Shown: positions 29,653-40,888 of the stretch, piece by piece
How positions within the stretch are numbered: the first letter of the stretch is position 1
Layout of the letters: each line of letters begins with the position of its first letter
Origin: Histomonas meleagridis
Lineage: Eukaryota > Parabasalia > Tritrichomonadida > Dientamoebidae
Assembly: GCA_020186115.1 (NCBI GenBank)
Contig: WSYJ01000030.1
Coordinates: forward strand, 186,001-250,000
Direction: 5' to 3'
DNA: 64,000 bases
Notes under the pieces: model-generated
What the model was told of the DNA's origin: nothing
What the model saw: the letters and a program-made list of their open reading frames with translations, nothing else
Databases searched by the model: none
Program-made: the position numbers and the translations under genes

Positions 29653-32079
29653 TTATAATTTAATAATTTGTTTTTCCGCATTTATAAAGATTCTTAGAGC
29701 TTCATGATGTTTCTCTGTTAATAATTGAATTGTTGGATCGATAGATAAAATGAAATGACTAACATATTGAAGTAACAATGATAAATCCGGCAATTTTGCT
29801 TTTAACAAAAGGTATATTACCAAAGCGAAGAACTCGTCGTTATTCGGAGGTGAATTCCCTTTTTCAATTGCATAAACTTCTCTTAACATATCCAAACAAT
29901 TCACGAAAATTTCTAAACGTTCCAGGGGCACCCCGACGCTCATACCTCTCAATTCGAAAACCGTCGCATCAAAACAATTTGATACGGAAAATAATCTTTT
30001 TAAGATTGGCGATTCTTGTCTTTCTACGAATCGATTTAGCTTCTCATCGTAAGCATTTGATATCTCGGCATCCTTAGCTACTAAGTTAGGGAAACATTCC
30101 TTAAAATCTTGATAAGAAAGATTTGATAAGAAATAACTATGAAGTTGTCTTGACATATCTGATAAGCTTTGAACTTCCACATCATTAACCTTAAAGAATT
30201 GGATCATTTCGACATTAATTTTTTCGAAGAATTGTACCCATTCATCCGATCTCGAATTAAACAAATTCGTTTTATTTTCGAATTCAGTTTGAATTTGTTT
30301 ATTTTTAGCCAAGAAATACTTCAAAATACTTTGTTGAGCAATTGGATCTAATTGTTTTGCAACGACTTGAATTGATTCCAAATCCGATGACAAATGGTAA
30401 TGAATTTGTTGTTGTTGGAAAGACACTAATAATCTCTTTTTACAATTTGTATGTTCATTATTTAATATGTCGACAATTCTTTGAAGGATTTGTTGTTCAT
30501 CGAATTGTTTTGATTGGAAAATGATTGCATCAGTTTTCGTAATTAATTCCAAATCATTCATTTCTTGTGCCTTTGTTTTGGTATAACTTAAGAAGCTCTT
30601 TAAATTATTTTGACCTGAGCAAGGAATTGAAGACAAATAATTAATTAACAATGAAACAAAATTCGACATATTATCATTGATCGGTGTATCCGCATAATTA
30701 TTAAATATCGGCAAAAGTATTTCCATGTTTTTATCGATTGTCGATTTGATTATTTGATTAAATCGTGGCATCTTAAATGAAGAAAACCAAAAGTCCAAAA
30801 GTTTATCTGAATCTAAACTCGATGGGAAATTCAATAGTTGTAACAATTCATTCTTTTCATTCTGATCGTTGTCTATCAAATTAATTCCTTCGTTAACAAT
30901 TTTCTGTATTAATAACGCATCATTTACAGAATACATGATGAAATGTGAGTTGAAATCAAAGTATTTATGAATACTTTCTAACGTAATTCCTTCAAATGTC
31001 ACGTCGACCGTTACGAGCTTTTCTAAGACAACTCGAGTTTTCAATGAGTTAAATTCCGGTAAATTTTCATTGAATTGCCTTTCTAAGTCATCCTGTGAAA
31101 TTCCCCCCTTAAGTGACCACTTAAAAATTCGAGTCAAATTTGACAGGTGAACTGACCGTAAATCAAATGCTGTATCGGGAATTAAGCCAAAAAGTTTGGG
31201 GTTAAATAACGCTGGCAAAATTAACGAATCGTAAAATAAGTATTCAATTAATTGATAAGCTTCGTCAGGTATAAGTGAACTCGAGATTTCGTACGACCGT
31301 TTAAAGAAGTATTTCAAATGTGGAGGCAAATATTTGATGCCGGTGATAATACTTTCGACCATTTCAGTAACAATGCCAATCAAATGTTTGTAATACTGTA
31401 TAGACTGTTCGGGTAACGATGATAAAAAAAAATCGTTCTCAAGAAAATGATTCATACACTTTCGTAACGAATGCTTAAGGAAGATTCGGGCATCTAAGAT
31501 ATGAAGATACTGACGAACAACATCGATAAGGAAATTGTTCCAAAAGAAACTCGATGAAATTGAGTTTGTGACTTTTATCTGATATTCAATAATGGATAGA
31601 ACGGCATCTGTGTATGCAAGCTTTTGATCAATGCACCATCCATAACCAAATAACGCTGGTAATGATGAGGAGGCAAAAAAGGAATATTCGGAACTCGATG
31701 GAACAAATGCCGACGGAATAACTTTCGGTTTACGGAAATAATGAACAGCGCATTTTAATATAACCGGAAGAAACCGGTCGTAGTTCTTCATGAAGTTGTT
31801 GATTTTAAGTGCGAAATCTGTTGGTATTTGAAGCGATGTAGGAGATTCGGCAATTTTCCTCGTCTCGAGTTGACTTAGCGAAGAAGAAAGTGCCTGAACA
31901 GAGGCGTCAGGAATACGGGTGAGAGAAAACCATGTAAGTGAAAATTTCCGATATGAGGAAATTGTCTTCTTGATTAACGAAATAATTCGCGACTTTTGGT
32001 GCTGTATTTCTACTTTGAGCATTTCATCGAATTTGTTCTCTTGGATTATTTGTTCATGAACGGAATCGAATGAAATCAT
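29653..32079 (-). CDS. VPS9-domain protein, probable Rab5-type GEF
   Basis: 808 residues. Most of the chain is helical and not assignable. The C-terminal ~110 residues match the VPS9 end: helix LERLEIFVNCLDMLREVYA, then NNDEFFALVIYLLLKAKLPDLSL, then LQYVSHFILSIDPTIQLLTEKHHEALRIFINA. This corresponds to the Rabex-5/Rin D-E-F-x-P-V-x-x-Y-V-x-x-K-A segment and catalytic helices. VPS9 proteins load GTP on Rab5/Rab21-class GTPases at early endosomes. The catalytic Asp is present in NNDEFF. AACCG at 32112-32116 and ACCGTTAT lie within 60 bp upstream of the ATG. Confidence 0.72.
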   Translation of the reverse strand: MISFDSVHEQIIQENKFDEMLKVEIQHQKSRIISLIKKTISSYRKFSLTWFSLTRIPDASVQALSSSLSQLETRKIAESPTSLQIPTDFALKINNFMKNYDRFLPVILKCAVHYFRKPKVIPSAFVPSSSEYSFFASSSLPALFGYGWCIDQKLAYTDAVLSIIEYQIKVTNSISSSFFWNNFLIDVVRQYLHILDARIFLKHSLRKCMNHFLENDFFLSSLPEQSIQYYKHLIGIVTEMVESIITGIKYLPPHLKYFFKRSYEISSSLIPDEAYQLIEYLFYDSLILPALFNPKLFGLIPDTAFDLRSVHLSNLTRIFKWSLKGGISQDDLERQFNENLPEFNSLKTRVVLEKLVTVDVTFEGITLESIHKYFDFNSHFIMYSVNDALLIQKIVNEGINLIDNDQNEKNELLQLLNFPSSLDSDKLLDFWFSSFKMPRFNQIIKSTIDKNMEILLPIFNNYADTPINDNMSNFVSLLINYLSSIPCSGQNNLKSFLSYTKTKAQEMNDLELITKTDAIIFQSKQFDEQQILQRIVDILNNEHTNCKKRLLVSFQQQQIHYHLSSDLESIQVVAKQLDPIAQQSILKYFLAKNKQIQTEFENKTNLFNSRSDEWVQFFEKINVEMIQFFKVNDVEVQSLSDMSRQLHSYFLSNLSYQDFKECFPNLVAKDAEISNAYDEKLNRFVERQESPILKRLFSVSNCFDATVFELRGMSVGVPLERLEIFVNCLDMLREVYAIEKGNSPPNNDEFFALVIYLLLKAKLPDLSLLLQYVSHFILSIDPTIQLLTEKHHEALRIFINAEKQIIKL

Positions 32080-32559
32080 AAAGATACTATTTACCCATCA
32101 AAGGGTAAATAAACCGATTACTGGTGACCGTTATCAACAAAAATAATTGTCACTTCAAATCAAAATTTTCTTTAGTAAATATCTAATAAAATGAATTTTA
32201 ATGATTGTTATTAAAAGCATTAAATTTTTCATTGTTTTTGATCAAATGACTGAAATGAAATATAAAATTACATTTTCAAATTATGAACAGAAAGTTTAAT
32301 TTGTGTTGTCAAACTTGCGAAATAACTTCATCTATAAGATCTTATTAGTCAAAATTTATTTTATGGATTTTCTCAACATGCACTTTATTTTCTTCATTCA
32401 GATAAACAATAGGATGAAAATTGTACGTTAAAATTCATTTTTCTTCTTATTTCTGCTTATTAAACACAAAACAAACAATTCATATAAATTGCGCTGTTCT
32501 GTATATAATCAAAAAAAAATTATTTGAATTTAACTTATAATTTATTACATTTTGTTCAT
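32080..32559. other. intergenic region containing an ankyrin gene fragment
   Basis: 480 bp between two minus-strand genes. It holds AACCG motifs near the VPS9 gene start and a ~100-bp relic related to the ankyrin gene at 34.6 kb (separate entry). Confidence 0.5.
32302..32405 (+). pseudogene. short duplicated fragment of the 34.6-kb ankyrin gene
   Basis: The stretch around 32326-32395 (CTTCATCTATAAGATCTTAT then a segment ending TCTCAACATGCACTTTATTT) matches 34861-34930 inside the downstream ankyrin gene with few differences. Weaker similarity extends ~20 bp upstream (GTCAAACTTG vs GTCGAACTTG). It is isolated between the VPS9 and HSP70 genes, so it is a gene relic, not an expressed exon. Confidence 0.75.
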
Positions 32560-34503
32560 TTAATCAACTTCTTCAACACGTGGTCCTGATGAGTGTCCAC
32601 TATTTGCTGATGCTCCACTTCCTTCTTGCATGTTCGCGCCTGGCATTCCGCCTTGTGCGCCGCCTGCTGCATGTTGATAAGCAGATTGCATAATTGGCAT
32701 CAGTTTGCCTTCGAGTTCCTTCTGCTTCGCTTCGATTGTCGCGACGTCTGCATCTTGGTTAGACTCGATCCATGCAAGTGTGTCGTTGATTTCTCTGTTG
32801 ATTGTGTCCTTATCTGATTGTGACAATGCGTTAGCGAACTGCTCTTGATTTAATGAGTTACGTACGCCGAAGCAGTATCCTTCGAGTGCGTTCTTCGCTT
32901 CCACTTTCTTACGCACTTCTTCATCTTGTGCTTTGTATTTCTCTGCGTCTGCAACCATTTTATCGATATCTGCTTGTGAAAGACGTCCTTTCTCATTCTT
33001 AATCGTGATCTTCTTCACGTTACCTGTTGACTTATCTTGTGCCGAAACGTTCATAATACCATCTGCGTTAACATCGAATGTAACTTCAATCTGTGGCACG
33101 CCGCGTGGTGCTGGCGGAATGCCTGTTAAATCGAATGTGCCAAGTAAGTTGTTGTCGCATGTTCGCGAACGTTCTCCTTCATAAACTTTGATTGTAACAG
33201 CGGGCTGATTATCTGAGAACGTTGTGAAGACATTTGACTTCTTCGCTGGAATTGTCGTGTTACGTGGAATGAGCACAGTCATCATTCCGCCCGCTGTTTC
33301 GATACCTAATGAAAGTGGTGCAACATCTAACAATAAAATATCTTTCACTGTGTCTGATGTATCGCCTTTGATAATTGCCGCTTGTACTGCTGCGCCATAT
33401 GCAACTGCTTCATCCGGATCAACACCACGGCATGGCTGCTTGCCATTGAAGAAGTCTTGTAACAATTGTTGGACACGTGGAATACGTGACGAACCTCCAA
33501 CTAAAACTATATCGGTGACATCTGACTTCGACATGTTCGCATCCCTTAATACTTGTGCAACTGGATTCATTGTTGACCTGAAAAGTTCATCATTTAAGTT
33601 CTCAAACATTGCACGTGAAATGTTATCCATGAAATCATGACCTTCATATAATGAATCGCAGACAATGGATGCGGATGTGGCTGTGGATAATGTTCGCTTA
33701 GCTCGTTCGCATGCTGTTCGTAATGTACGGAGTGCACGTGGCGATTGTCTTAAATCACATTTGAACTTCTTCTGGAATCGATCTGCAAAGTAATTAACCA
33801 TACGGTTATCGAAGTCTTCGCCGCCAAGATGTGTATCGCCTGCTGTGGCACGAACTTCGAACATGCCGCCATCGATATCAAGTAATGAAACATCAAATGT
33901 ACCGCCGCCGAGATCAAATATTAAAACATGACGCTCTTTATCAGATTTCTCATTTAGACCAAATGCAATTGCGGCAGCTGTTGGCTCATTAATAATACGT
34001 AATACATTTAATCCGGCAATGACGCCTGCATCTTTTGTGGCTTGACGTTGACCATCATTGAAATATGCTGGAACTGTAATAACTGCATCTTTGACTTTAT
34101 CTGTAAGTTGACTTTCTGCAATTTCCTTCATTTTACCTAAAACCATAGCTGAGATTTCTTCTGGATAAAATTGTTTTGTTTCACCTTTCCATTGGACTTG
34201 AATCCTTGGACGATCTGCTTCACCACGAACAACTTTAAATGGCCAATGTTGCATATCTTTTTGAACAACTGGATCACTAAATTTACGGCCAATCATACGC
34301 TTGGCATCAAATACTGTGTTTGTTGGATTCATGGCTGCTTGGTTCTTTGCGGCATCACCAACAAGTCGTTCATCTTCTGTAAATGCAACATAAGACGGTG
34401 TTGTACGATTACCCATATCATTTGCTATAATATCAACACGATTGTGTCTGAAAACACCAACGCAACTGTATGTTGTACCTAAATCAATACCTATAGCTGA
34501 CAT
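32560..34503 (-). CDS. HSP70: cytosolic HSP70 chaperone
   Basis: 647 residues. The three HSP70 signatures are present: [13 protein letters not shown] at residue 4, [14 protein letters not shown] near 197, and [17 protein letters not shown] near 335. The linker [14 protein letters not shown] leads to the substrate-binding domain. The C-terminus is GPRVEEVD, ending in the cytosolic EEVD signal that binds TPR co-chaperones such as Hop and CHIP. No signal or targeting peptide. Codon use is visibly less AT-rich than its neighbours, as expected of a highly expressed gene. The stop is TAA followed by A. An Inr-like TCATTT lies just upstream. Confidence 0.98.
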   Translation of the reverse strand: MSAIGIDLGTTYSCVGVFRHNRVDIIANDMGNRTTPSYVAFTEDERLVGDAAKNQAAMNPTNTVFDAKRMIGRKFSDPVVQKDMQHWPFKVVRGEADRPRIQVQWKGETKQFYPEEISAMVLGKMKEIAESQLTDKVKDAVITVPAYFNDGQRQATKDAGVIAGLNVLRIINEPTAAAIAFGLNEKSDKERHVLIFDLGGGTFDVSLLDIDGGMFEVRATAGDTHLGGEDFDNRMVNYFADRFQKKFKCDLRQSPRALRTLRTACERAKRTLSTATSASIVCDSLYEGHDFMDNISRAMFENLNDELFRSTMNPVAQVLRDANMSKSDVTDIVLVGGSSRIPRVQQLLQDFFNGKQPCRGVDPDEAVAYGAAVQAAIIKGDTSDTVKDILLLDVAPLSLGIETAGGMMTVLIPRNTTIPAKKSNVFTTFSDNQPAVTIKVYEGERSRTCDNNLLGTFDLTGIPPAPRGVPQIEVTFDVNADGIMNVSAQDKSTGNVKKITIKNEKGRLSQADIDKMVADAEKYKAQDEEVRKKVEAKNALEGYCFGVRNSLNQEQFANALSQSDKDTINREINDTLAWIESNQDADVATIEAKQKELEGKLMPIMQSAYQHAAGGAQGGMPGANMQEGSGASANSGHSSGPRVEEVD

Positions 34504-34510
34504 AATTAAA

Positions 34511-34516
34511 AAATGA
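34511..34516 (-). promoter_or_regulatory. Inr-like TCATTT upstream of HSP70
   Basis: On the minus strand, GATCATTTTTTAATT runs into the ATG. TCATTT fits the trichomonad initiator (TCA+1 Y W), about 10 bp upstream of the start codon, the usual short 5' leader for this group. Confidence 0.5.
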
Positions 34517-34632
34517 TCTTATGAATACATTTTTTGGTTGAGCATTTACTAATTCAATTTAAATTCGACCATTTAAAGTATTGAAATTATAAAGTTCAAA
34601 GTTCATCGGTTTTGGCATTTTTTGGTAAAGCA

Positions 34633-36399
34633 ATGGCATGTTCCAAAATGTTTGTTGAATGCGAAATATTCGAACCTCTTCTTAGCGTACAGACCGCCCT
34701 TCAAGATTTAACTTCTTCTACGCTTGATTATTCAATTTTTTTGATATCTGACTTCATTTCTAAACATCCAGGAAACGAACTAGATGTTATTCGTTCAATA
34801 TACAAGATATCAGAGACCAAGTACCACGAAATAGAGCAATTTGTCGAACTTGTTAAACAACTTCATCTAGAAGATCTTATTTGTCGAAATTTATTTTATG
34901 GTTTTTCTCAACATGCACTTTATTTTATTCAAGCTCTTATTCATTCCGGAATTGTAAGCCAATCTATTTATGACAAAGAACTTAAGAATCCAAATAAAAA
35001 TTATCCAGAAATTTACAATCAAAAATTTCACCAAAAGGATGATTCCCATATAACACAAGTTTTATCTTCAATTATTGACAAAGATGATTCTGATTCACTT
35101 CAAGAATATTTATCATCGCCATCAATCTCTATTAACTATGAATTTCCATCTATGCCACATCTAAACAATGTCACAAGTCCAATCAAATGGCAAGTAAGTC
35201 TTATAAATTATTCTGCATATCGTGGCATGTCAAAATGCTTTAAATTTCTTTTACTTAATGGGGCCAAACTTATCACCGATGGCACCTTAACGTCAATGAC
35301 ATATGCAGTTTATGGCGGTAATCTCGAAATCATACATATTCTCGAATCGCAAATTAAGATTCATCCCGAAGATATTTGTGGTGCAATTTATAACCATCAC
35401 AGAGAAGTATTTGACTGGATAATAACTAATTTAGATTGCGATGGAATAAGTAAAAAAATTGTTAACGTCTGTCTCCAAAGTGATTTTCTTTATGGACTTA
35501 CGAAAGTTCAAACAGAAGTTTCGATTGATGAAATATTTTATTCACTTGTAAAGCAAAATAACATTGAGTTTATGAAAGTACTTCTTAAAAATCATGGAAA
35601 TGAAATCACACATATTCGAACTGTTAAAGGTTACAACACAAAAATGAGCACTGTTTGTTATAGTGGGAACGTTGATATGTTTAAACTTTTATATGAACAT
35701 TATTCAGATCAAATCGATATCGACTTAATTTTCGACTCCGTAATTAAATCGCAAAATCTCGATTTTATAAAGTATTTTGTTAATGAGTTCCATCCTAATA
35801 TGTCAGCAAAAGGAACTCAAGGTTATACTCCTATATTAAGGGCATGTGAATTAAATGATTTTGATATCTTTGAGTATCTTTCTCAACAAAATGGTGTTGA
35901 TTATACAATCACGAATGATTATGGTATGAATTGTCTTTTTTTGTGTTGTAAAAATGGTAACTTTGAGATTTTTAAGAAATTAATGGAAATTCCAAGTATT
36001 GATATTAATAAAGAAACATGTGATGGCTTTACTGAAATAAATCCTTTGGGATGTGCAATGGAGAACAATAGAATAGAATTTGTAAAAATAATTTTAAATG
36101 ATCCAAGAATAATCCCTAATATAAGAACTTGGTATAATGCACAACATTTTAATTTTAAAAATAGTCATTTTGCAATTGCTTTACGATGTGAATCGCAAGA
36201 AATAATGGAATTGTTATTAAAACATCCTAAAATGAAAATAACTTTGGATGAAAAGAATATGGTGTTAAAAAGTTATCCGAAAATATCAAAAGAAATCATA
36301 GATAATGTAAAAATTCGAAATGTCGATAATTATGACTTATTGGATTATTGTTATAATGAGGAAGAAGGTCCTCCTTTAATAGATATGGAAAACGAATAA
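34633..36399 (+). CDS. intact DUF3447/ankyrin-repeat protein
   Basis: 588 residues from ATG 34633; an upstream in-frame TTG is not used. N-terminal helical region, a DUF3447-like part (about residues 190-260: LINYSAYRGMSKCFKFLLLN, then YAVYGGNLEIIHILESQ), then ordinary uninterrupted ankyrin repeats to the end. In those repeats the normal turn is kept, for example GTQGYTPILRACELNDFDIF and NDYGMNCLFLCCKNGNFEIF. Unlike the six split loci it has no AT-rich spacers, which makes it the useful comparison. It faces HSP70 across 129 bp, with CGGTTTTGGCAT 12-25 bp before the ATG. Confidence 0.85.
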   Translation: MACSKMFVECEIFEPLLSVQTALQDLTSSTLDYSIFLISDFISKHPGNELDVIRSIYKISETKYHEIEQFVELVKQLHLEDLICRNLFYGFSQHALYFIQALIHSGIVSQSIYDKELKNPNKNYPEIYNQKFHQKDDSHITQVLSSIIDKDDSDSLQEYLSSPSISINYEFPSMPHLNNVTSPIKWQVSLINYSAYRGMSKCFKFLLLNGAKLITDGTLTSMTYAVYGGNLEIIHILESQIKIHPEDICGAIYNHHREVFDWIITNLDCDGISKKIVNVCLQSDFLYGLTKVQTEVSIDEIFYSLVKQNNIEFMKVLLKNHGNEITHIRTVKGYNTKMSTVCYSGNVDMFKLLYEHYSDQIDIDLIFDSVIKSQNLDFIKYFVNEFHPNMSAKGTQGYTPILRACELNDFDIFEYLSQQNGVDYTITNDYGMNCLFLCCKNGNFEIFKKLMEIPSIDINKETCDGFTEINPLGCAMENNRIEFVKIILNDPRIIPNIRTWYNAQHFNFKNSHFAIALRCESQEIMELLLKHPKMKITLDEKNMVLKSYPKISKEIIDNVKIRNVDNYDLLDYCYNEEEGPPLIDMENE

Positions 36400-37004
36400 T
36401 TGTAAATTTTAACATTCGTTTGATTTTTGTTTTTATAATAAAATTATTTTGTTTTTATTAAATTTTATCTTTAGTATAAATACTTGAAATTTGATGTTAG
36501 GAATTGAAATAATTAGAAATTATGTGTATAAGCTTTTTTCGTAGATAAACTTTTAATTAAATTTATAAAATTATTTCGTTTATTATGTATTGGTATATAT
36601 ACATTCTTTAGATAATTAGAAACCATCATGTTTTTATAATAAAGTGGTTTTTTTATTATGATTCATTTAAATACTTTATCATGATATTGATGTTATATCC
36701 CAAATTATTATTTTCTTTTATATATATATATATATATATATGAATTGATTTTATGTTTAATTAAATTAATCTCATCTATTTAAAATTAAATCAAGTTTAC
36801 AAAAAACTAATTTAAATAATTTCTTCTAACAAGATTTCGCTTAAGAGCAAACAATTTTATTTTCAAAAGATTATCTCCATTATCAAGCATATACCCAAAC
36901 ACAATTTTCAAAATTTAGAATATATATAGTTCATGAAAGATTTTAATTTATTATCAATAGTTTAGTTTAATTATTTGTGTACAATATTAAATTCTATATT
37001 CATT
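36400..37004. other. intergenic region with TA microsatellite
   Basis: About 600 bp between converging genes. A (TA)n tract runs from about 36719 to 36741. Otherwise only AT-rich DNA. Confidence 0.45.
36719..36741. repeat. (TA)n microsatellite
   Basis: Uninterrupted alternating TA of about 22 bp between converging genes. Confidence 0.85.
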
Positions 37005-37767
37005 TTATTTATTAATTTTTTGATTATCTGCTATAGCAGATTCAATATTAAATCTTTTTAATAAATTTCAAAAATTATTATGAAACATCAAATTATTGTA
37101 ACAATTTTTATATATAACAAATAAATATCTATTGAAGTGGCATCAATTCCTTCATGCTCAAGAAGTAGTTTTACTATATCTCTGTGATCATAGAATGCTG
37201 CTTTCATAAGTGCTGTATAAAATTGTATAAATAATTTCCAAATATTATATTTAAATAAAAAATCATTAAAACAAATTTTATATAAAATAAACAAACATCT
37301 TTAGCATTGACATCAATTTCTTTTTGTTTAAGAAGTAATTTTACAATTTCTGTGTTACCTTTATAAGATGCATAAAATAATGCGTTCCAAAATATATTAC
37401 ACAATTTCCAAACATTAAATAAAAATTTTTAATTATTTCAAAAAACTTTAATTAAAATAAAAAAATATCAACATCATTGATATTAATTTCCTTATTATCA
37501 AGAAGCAATTTAACTATATCTATATTTTTTTCATAAGATGCCATCATGAGTGCTGTTTTAAATAATTTAAATGATTTCCAAATATTATTTTTAAATAGAA
37601 AATTTCAAAAATAAATTCTAAATAAAACAAAGAAATATTTTTAGCATTAACATCAATTCCTCCTTGTTTAAGAAGTAATTTAACTATTTCTTTATGGCTA
37701 TTTTCAGATGCACTCATAAGTGCTGTTCTAAATTTTGTGAATAATTTCCAAACATCATTTAAAAATA
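37005..37767 (-). repeat. split ankyrin-repeat tail of locus 4
   Basis: Core starts on the minus strand recur at exact 170-bp steps (the AGTGCTGT/equivalent signature at 37719, 37549, 37379 and 37209), then one step of about 176 bp. The four full cores are open (e.g. TALMKAAFYDHRDIVKLLLE). The last one is short (SAIADNQKINK) and ends with TAA at 37005-37007. Spacers contain stops. Unlike the other loci the terminal core is truncated. Confidence 0.75.
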
Positions 37768-38964
37768 TTATAAAATCGTAAAAATAAACATCAAATAAAA
37801 CAAATAAAAATCTTTAGAATTAATATCAACTCCATCTTGCTTCAAAACATATTTAACAAGTTCAATATTTCCTGATTCTGAGGCAAAAACGATTATGTTT
37901 GTTGGGATTTGATTATATTCAAGAAAGTGTCTTGTTAGAAACAAATTTCCAATTTTTGCTGTTTCATTTATAACAAATTTATCAATTTTCATTCCTTCTT
38001 CTTCCAAAAACAAAAGAATTTCATAATTACTATTATTGACACAAAAATAAAACAAATTTTCGTTTAATTTCTCTAATTTATTTTCATAAATGTATTTAAA
38101 GATATCATTTTGATGAAACTTAATTGCAGTTTCATATGCGCTTTTGAAAGATGAATGATTTTGTTCACAAAAATGAATTATCTCTAAATTTCCACCTGCA
38201 ATTGCATATTTGCCTGCATTAAATGTATTTGCTCCATTCATAAGTAAATATTTAAAACATTTAACTGATCCAAAAAATGCTGCATATTTAATTAAAGAGA
38301 TAACTTTCTGATTAATGAATGAACATCTTTCATAAAGTGATGGTTTTATTGTTTGATTAAAATCAAAATCACTTTGTGATGATATTTCTTGAAGTTTTTC
38401 GATTTCATCATTTCGAATTATTTTTGCAATTTCATTTGGATTATGTCCTTCTTTAACATATTTCTTATGTAGTTCCCAATCATTCTTTTTCAAATCTTCA
38501 TAGTTTTTGATAAAATAATTGTAAAATAGATTGTTGGAATACTTATCTTTGTTTTCTTCTTTTGTATCATAATGTACAAAATATAATAATTTAAAATTTT
38601 CGATAATATTTATATCAATTAAATTATTTTCAAGCATTTTATTAATGATATAATATGTTTCTTGTGTATTAATTTTACGTATATAATCTAAAAATATTTC
38701 AATGATTTTTGGATAATTTTTATCGAGTTCTTCTTCTTTTGTTTGAATTATTTTCAAATAATCCAAATATATATTATCTATATTCTTTTGTGAGTAAAAC
38801 ACACAGTATATCAAACTACTTAGTAGAAGATTAAATGAATATGGATAATTTGAATCAAATAATTTCATGGTTTGCTGAATTGAAGAATCAAAATATTCCT
38901 CCTTTAAATTAAATATAACGTGATAAAGTGTCTTAAGTATATCCATGTAATTTGATTGAAACAT
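37768..38964 (-). CDS. DUF3447/ankyrin protein, locus 4 (5' open frame)
   Basis: 398-codon ORF from ATG 38964 (MFQSNYMDILKTLYHVIFNL). N-terminal half unique, sharing the TMKLFDSNYPYSFNLLL pattern with locus 6. The conserved block follows, but with clear substitutions versus loci 1-3 (FGSVKCFKYLLMNGANTFNAG, IIHFCEQNHSSFKSA). Ankyrin helices continue to KYVLKQDGVDINSKD, then the frame runs into a spacer and stops. The tail continues to 37005. Confidence 0.75.
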   Translation of the reverse strand: MFQSNYMDILKTLYHVIFNLKEEYFDSSIQQTMKLFDSNYPYSFNLLLSSLIYCVFYSQKNIDNIYLDYLKIIQTKEEELDKNYPKIIEIFLDYIRKINTQETYYIINKMLENNLIDINIIENFKLLYFVHYDTKEENKDKYSNNLFYNYFIKNYEDLKKNDWELHKKYVKEGHNPNEIAKIIRNDEIEKLQEISSQSDFDFNQTIKPSLYERCSFINQKVISLIKYAAFFGSVKCFKYLLMNGANTFNAGKYAIAGGNLEIIHFCEQNHSSFKSAYETAIKFHQNDIFKYIYENKLEKLNENLFYFCVNNSNYEILLFLEEEGMKIDKFVINETAKIGNLFLTRHFLEYNQIPTNIIVFASESGNIELVKYVLKQDGVDINSKDFYLFYLMFIFTIL

Positions 38965-39340
38965 GGAATTCGCTTGGAAATACGTGTTTTAACTTTTACC
39001 TATTCAAAATTTTAACAGTCGTGTCAAAATGTTAAACGGAATTTCGTTACAGTTTAAATTCCGGTGAAAATTAATAAAATATCCACAATAAGCATAAAGA
39101 ATTGAGATAAACACACATAATAAATTACTCTTTATTATTTATTCATAATATTGATTTTATATTCACATGATGAATAAGTTGACATATATTTAAAAACAAA
39201 TGTTTTGAGTTTATTCAATAGTACTTTTCTAGGAAAGTCAATTTCCATATTCTTGCTAAACAGGGAAATAAATTGAGCTAGTAATTGCAGAATTCATTTT
39301 TCGTTCACAAGAAGAAAAATGCGGCGGTTATCAACTGAAA
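38965..39340. promoter_or_regulatory. divergent intergenic region, ankyrin locus 4 / spliced gene
   Basis: 376 bp between divergent genes. CGGTT at 39325-39329 (GCGGCGGTTATC) is ~12 bp before ATG 39341. No coding content seen. Confidence 0.4.
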
Positions 39341-40888
39341 ATGTGTCAAAAATCAAAAGAAAAAGAAAAAATGAATTTTAAGGTACAGCTTGGACTTGGA
39401 AATAATAATTGGTTTGATACAACCCTAAGAGTTTGCCAAAAAGAAAGTGAAATATATCTTGAATTTGGTGAGCCTGACTCAGATCCAATCATCTCAGATC
39501 GATTCTATTCTTTTAATCAAATTGAAGTTAGCGAATCACGTATTATACTTTGTGGTTCTACAACACGGACGATTCGTTTTCAAAATGGAAGAGACCTTTC
39601 TAATGTTTGGCTATTTCTTCAAAAATTTATTTCATTCCCTACAGTACGTGGCCCAAACGAAATGTTTTCAATTTCTCCAAAAGCAAATACCGAAAACAAC
39701 CAAGAATCAGAAAATAGGATTCCTTTATCACCTTTAATTTTAAAACGAAATAAAGAATTTGAAAGGAATTGCACAATACCTGAAATTGAAACAGAGGCCA
39801 AAATCGATTTTGCTAATTCTTCATCGATCTCATTTTTATCATCAATTCAAACAGAAGTCACACGCACTCGGTTAAAATCCATTTTAACAGAAGAAGCAAA
39901 AACTCTTAATCCATCATACCTTTTCTCCACACTCAAATTCACCAAAAAATCATATGCACAATTATTCGAAACAAAATTAATCACTGGAGATTTTCAAATT
40001 CTTCTCGCTGACTTCAAGAAACTTCATTCTCAATGGAAGAATCTTCTTGAAGATCAATGGAAAAATAATTCAAAACTCCGAAAATATGTAGCTGACCTTG
40101 AAAATGCAATCGAGAGCAGTAACATCCAATCCGAAACGATGCGACTTGTTCTCCATGACTCATTAGTTTCGTGTATGTATTTTTATGGGGAAGTTCAACA
40201 ACGATAGAAAAGTGACGATCCACTTTTGAATCAAACCGTTCTATCGTCGAGACTTTTCCAATTTAGAAAATCCTAACCCACAGTATATTTCCTTCGTTCT
40301 AAATTCACTCTCACTCCTCTTTTGTTCCAACTAAGTACCATCTTTTTGCAAACATATTTTGTTGGCGCAGTTAATTCTAATAAAATCATATCACAAGATG
40401 GAACCGAGAAAACCTTTGAAGAAGCATGCGCAATGGTATTCTACTCCATCCAAAACTTCTACAATGTTTTCCTTGAGGTTGCATCTAAGGATTACATATT
40501 TCCAGATTTCACATATGTTCTCAATATTATTAAACAACGCATTATGCCTCACTCCCCTGAAATATCGCACTTCATCACTGCAAATAACATCCAAAATGGC
40601 GAATTTTTGGAAAAGCAATATCTTGAATCGTTCATCTTCCAACGTTCACTAGAGGACGCACAAACAATGATTGCTGCGCTTTTGCTCTTTGATAAGCCGC
40701 AAAACTTCATGACAATGTTTGTAGCGACGGTGATTGCCGAACTTGATAATCGCATTGGCGACAACTCTCATACACAGCCGGAAACATTTAAGCAAATTAT
40801 GCAGTCTGAGGTGAAGGAAATAAGCTTCCAGTTGTTGTTTTTCAATGTCGATAGACTGATTATATTCTTCCAAGCAAATCCGAAATAA
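39341..40888 (+). CDS. two-exon gene, conserved protein of unknown function (possibly TBC-like)
   Basis: Two ORFs (39341-40207 and 40322-40888) are joined in frame by a predicted intron at 40173-40283. Exon 1 is 39341-40172 and exon 2 is 40284-40888, giving 478 residues. The N-terminal ~100 residues are beta-rich and PH-like (TTLRVCQKESEIYLEFG, TIRFQNGRDLSNVWLFLQKF). A Ser/Glu-rich linker follows, then an all-helical C-terminal half with FEEACAMVFYSIQNFYNVFL and DYIFPDFTYVLNIIKQR. PH plus helical C-terminus recalls TBC Rab-GAPs, but I see no catalytic Arg or Gln fingers, so this is only a suggestion. The stop TAA is followed by A. Confidence 0.65.
40173..40283 (+). other. spliceosomal intron, parabasalid type
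   Basis: The donor is GTATGT (40173-40178) and the acceptor region is CCTAACCCACAG (40272-40283). These match the known trichomonad signals GTAYGT and ACTAACACACAG. Length is 111 nt, within the usual range. Removing it joins a phase-1 exon end to exon 2, restores one frame across two ORFs and removes the in-frame stops at 40205 and 40274. It is the only intron of this type I found in the window. Confidence 0.85.
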
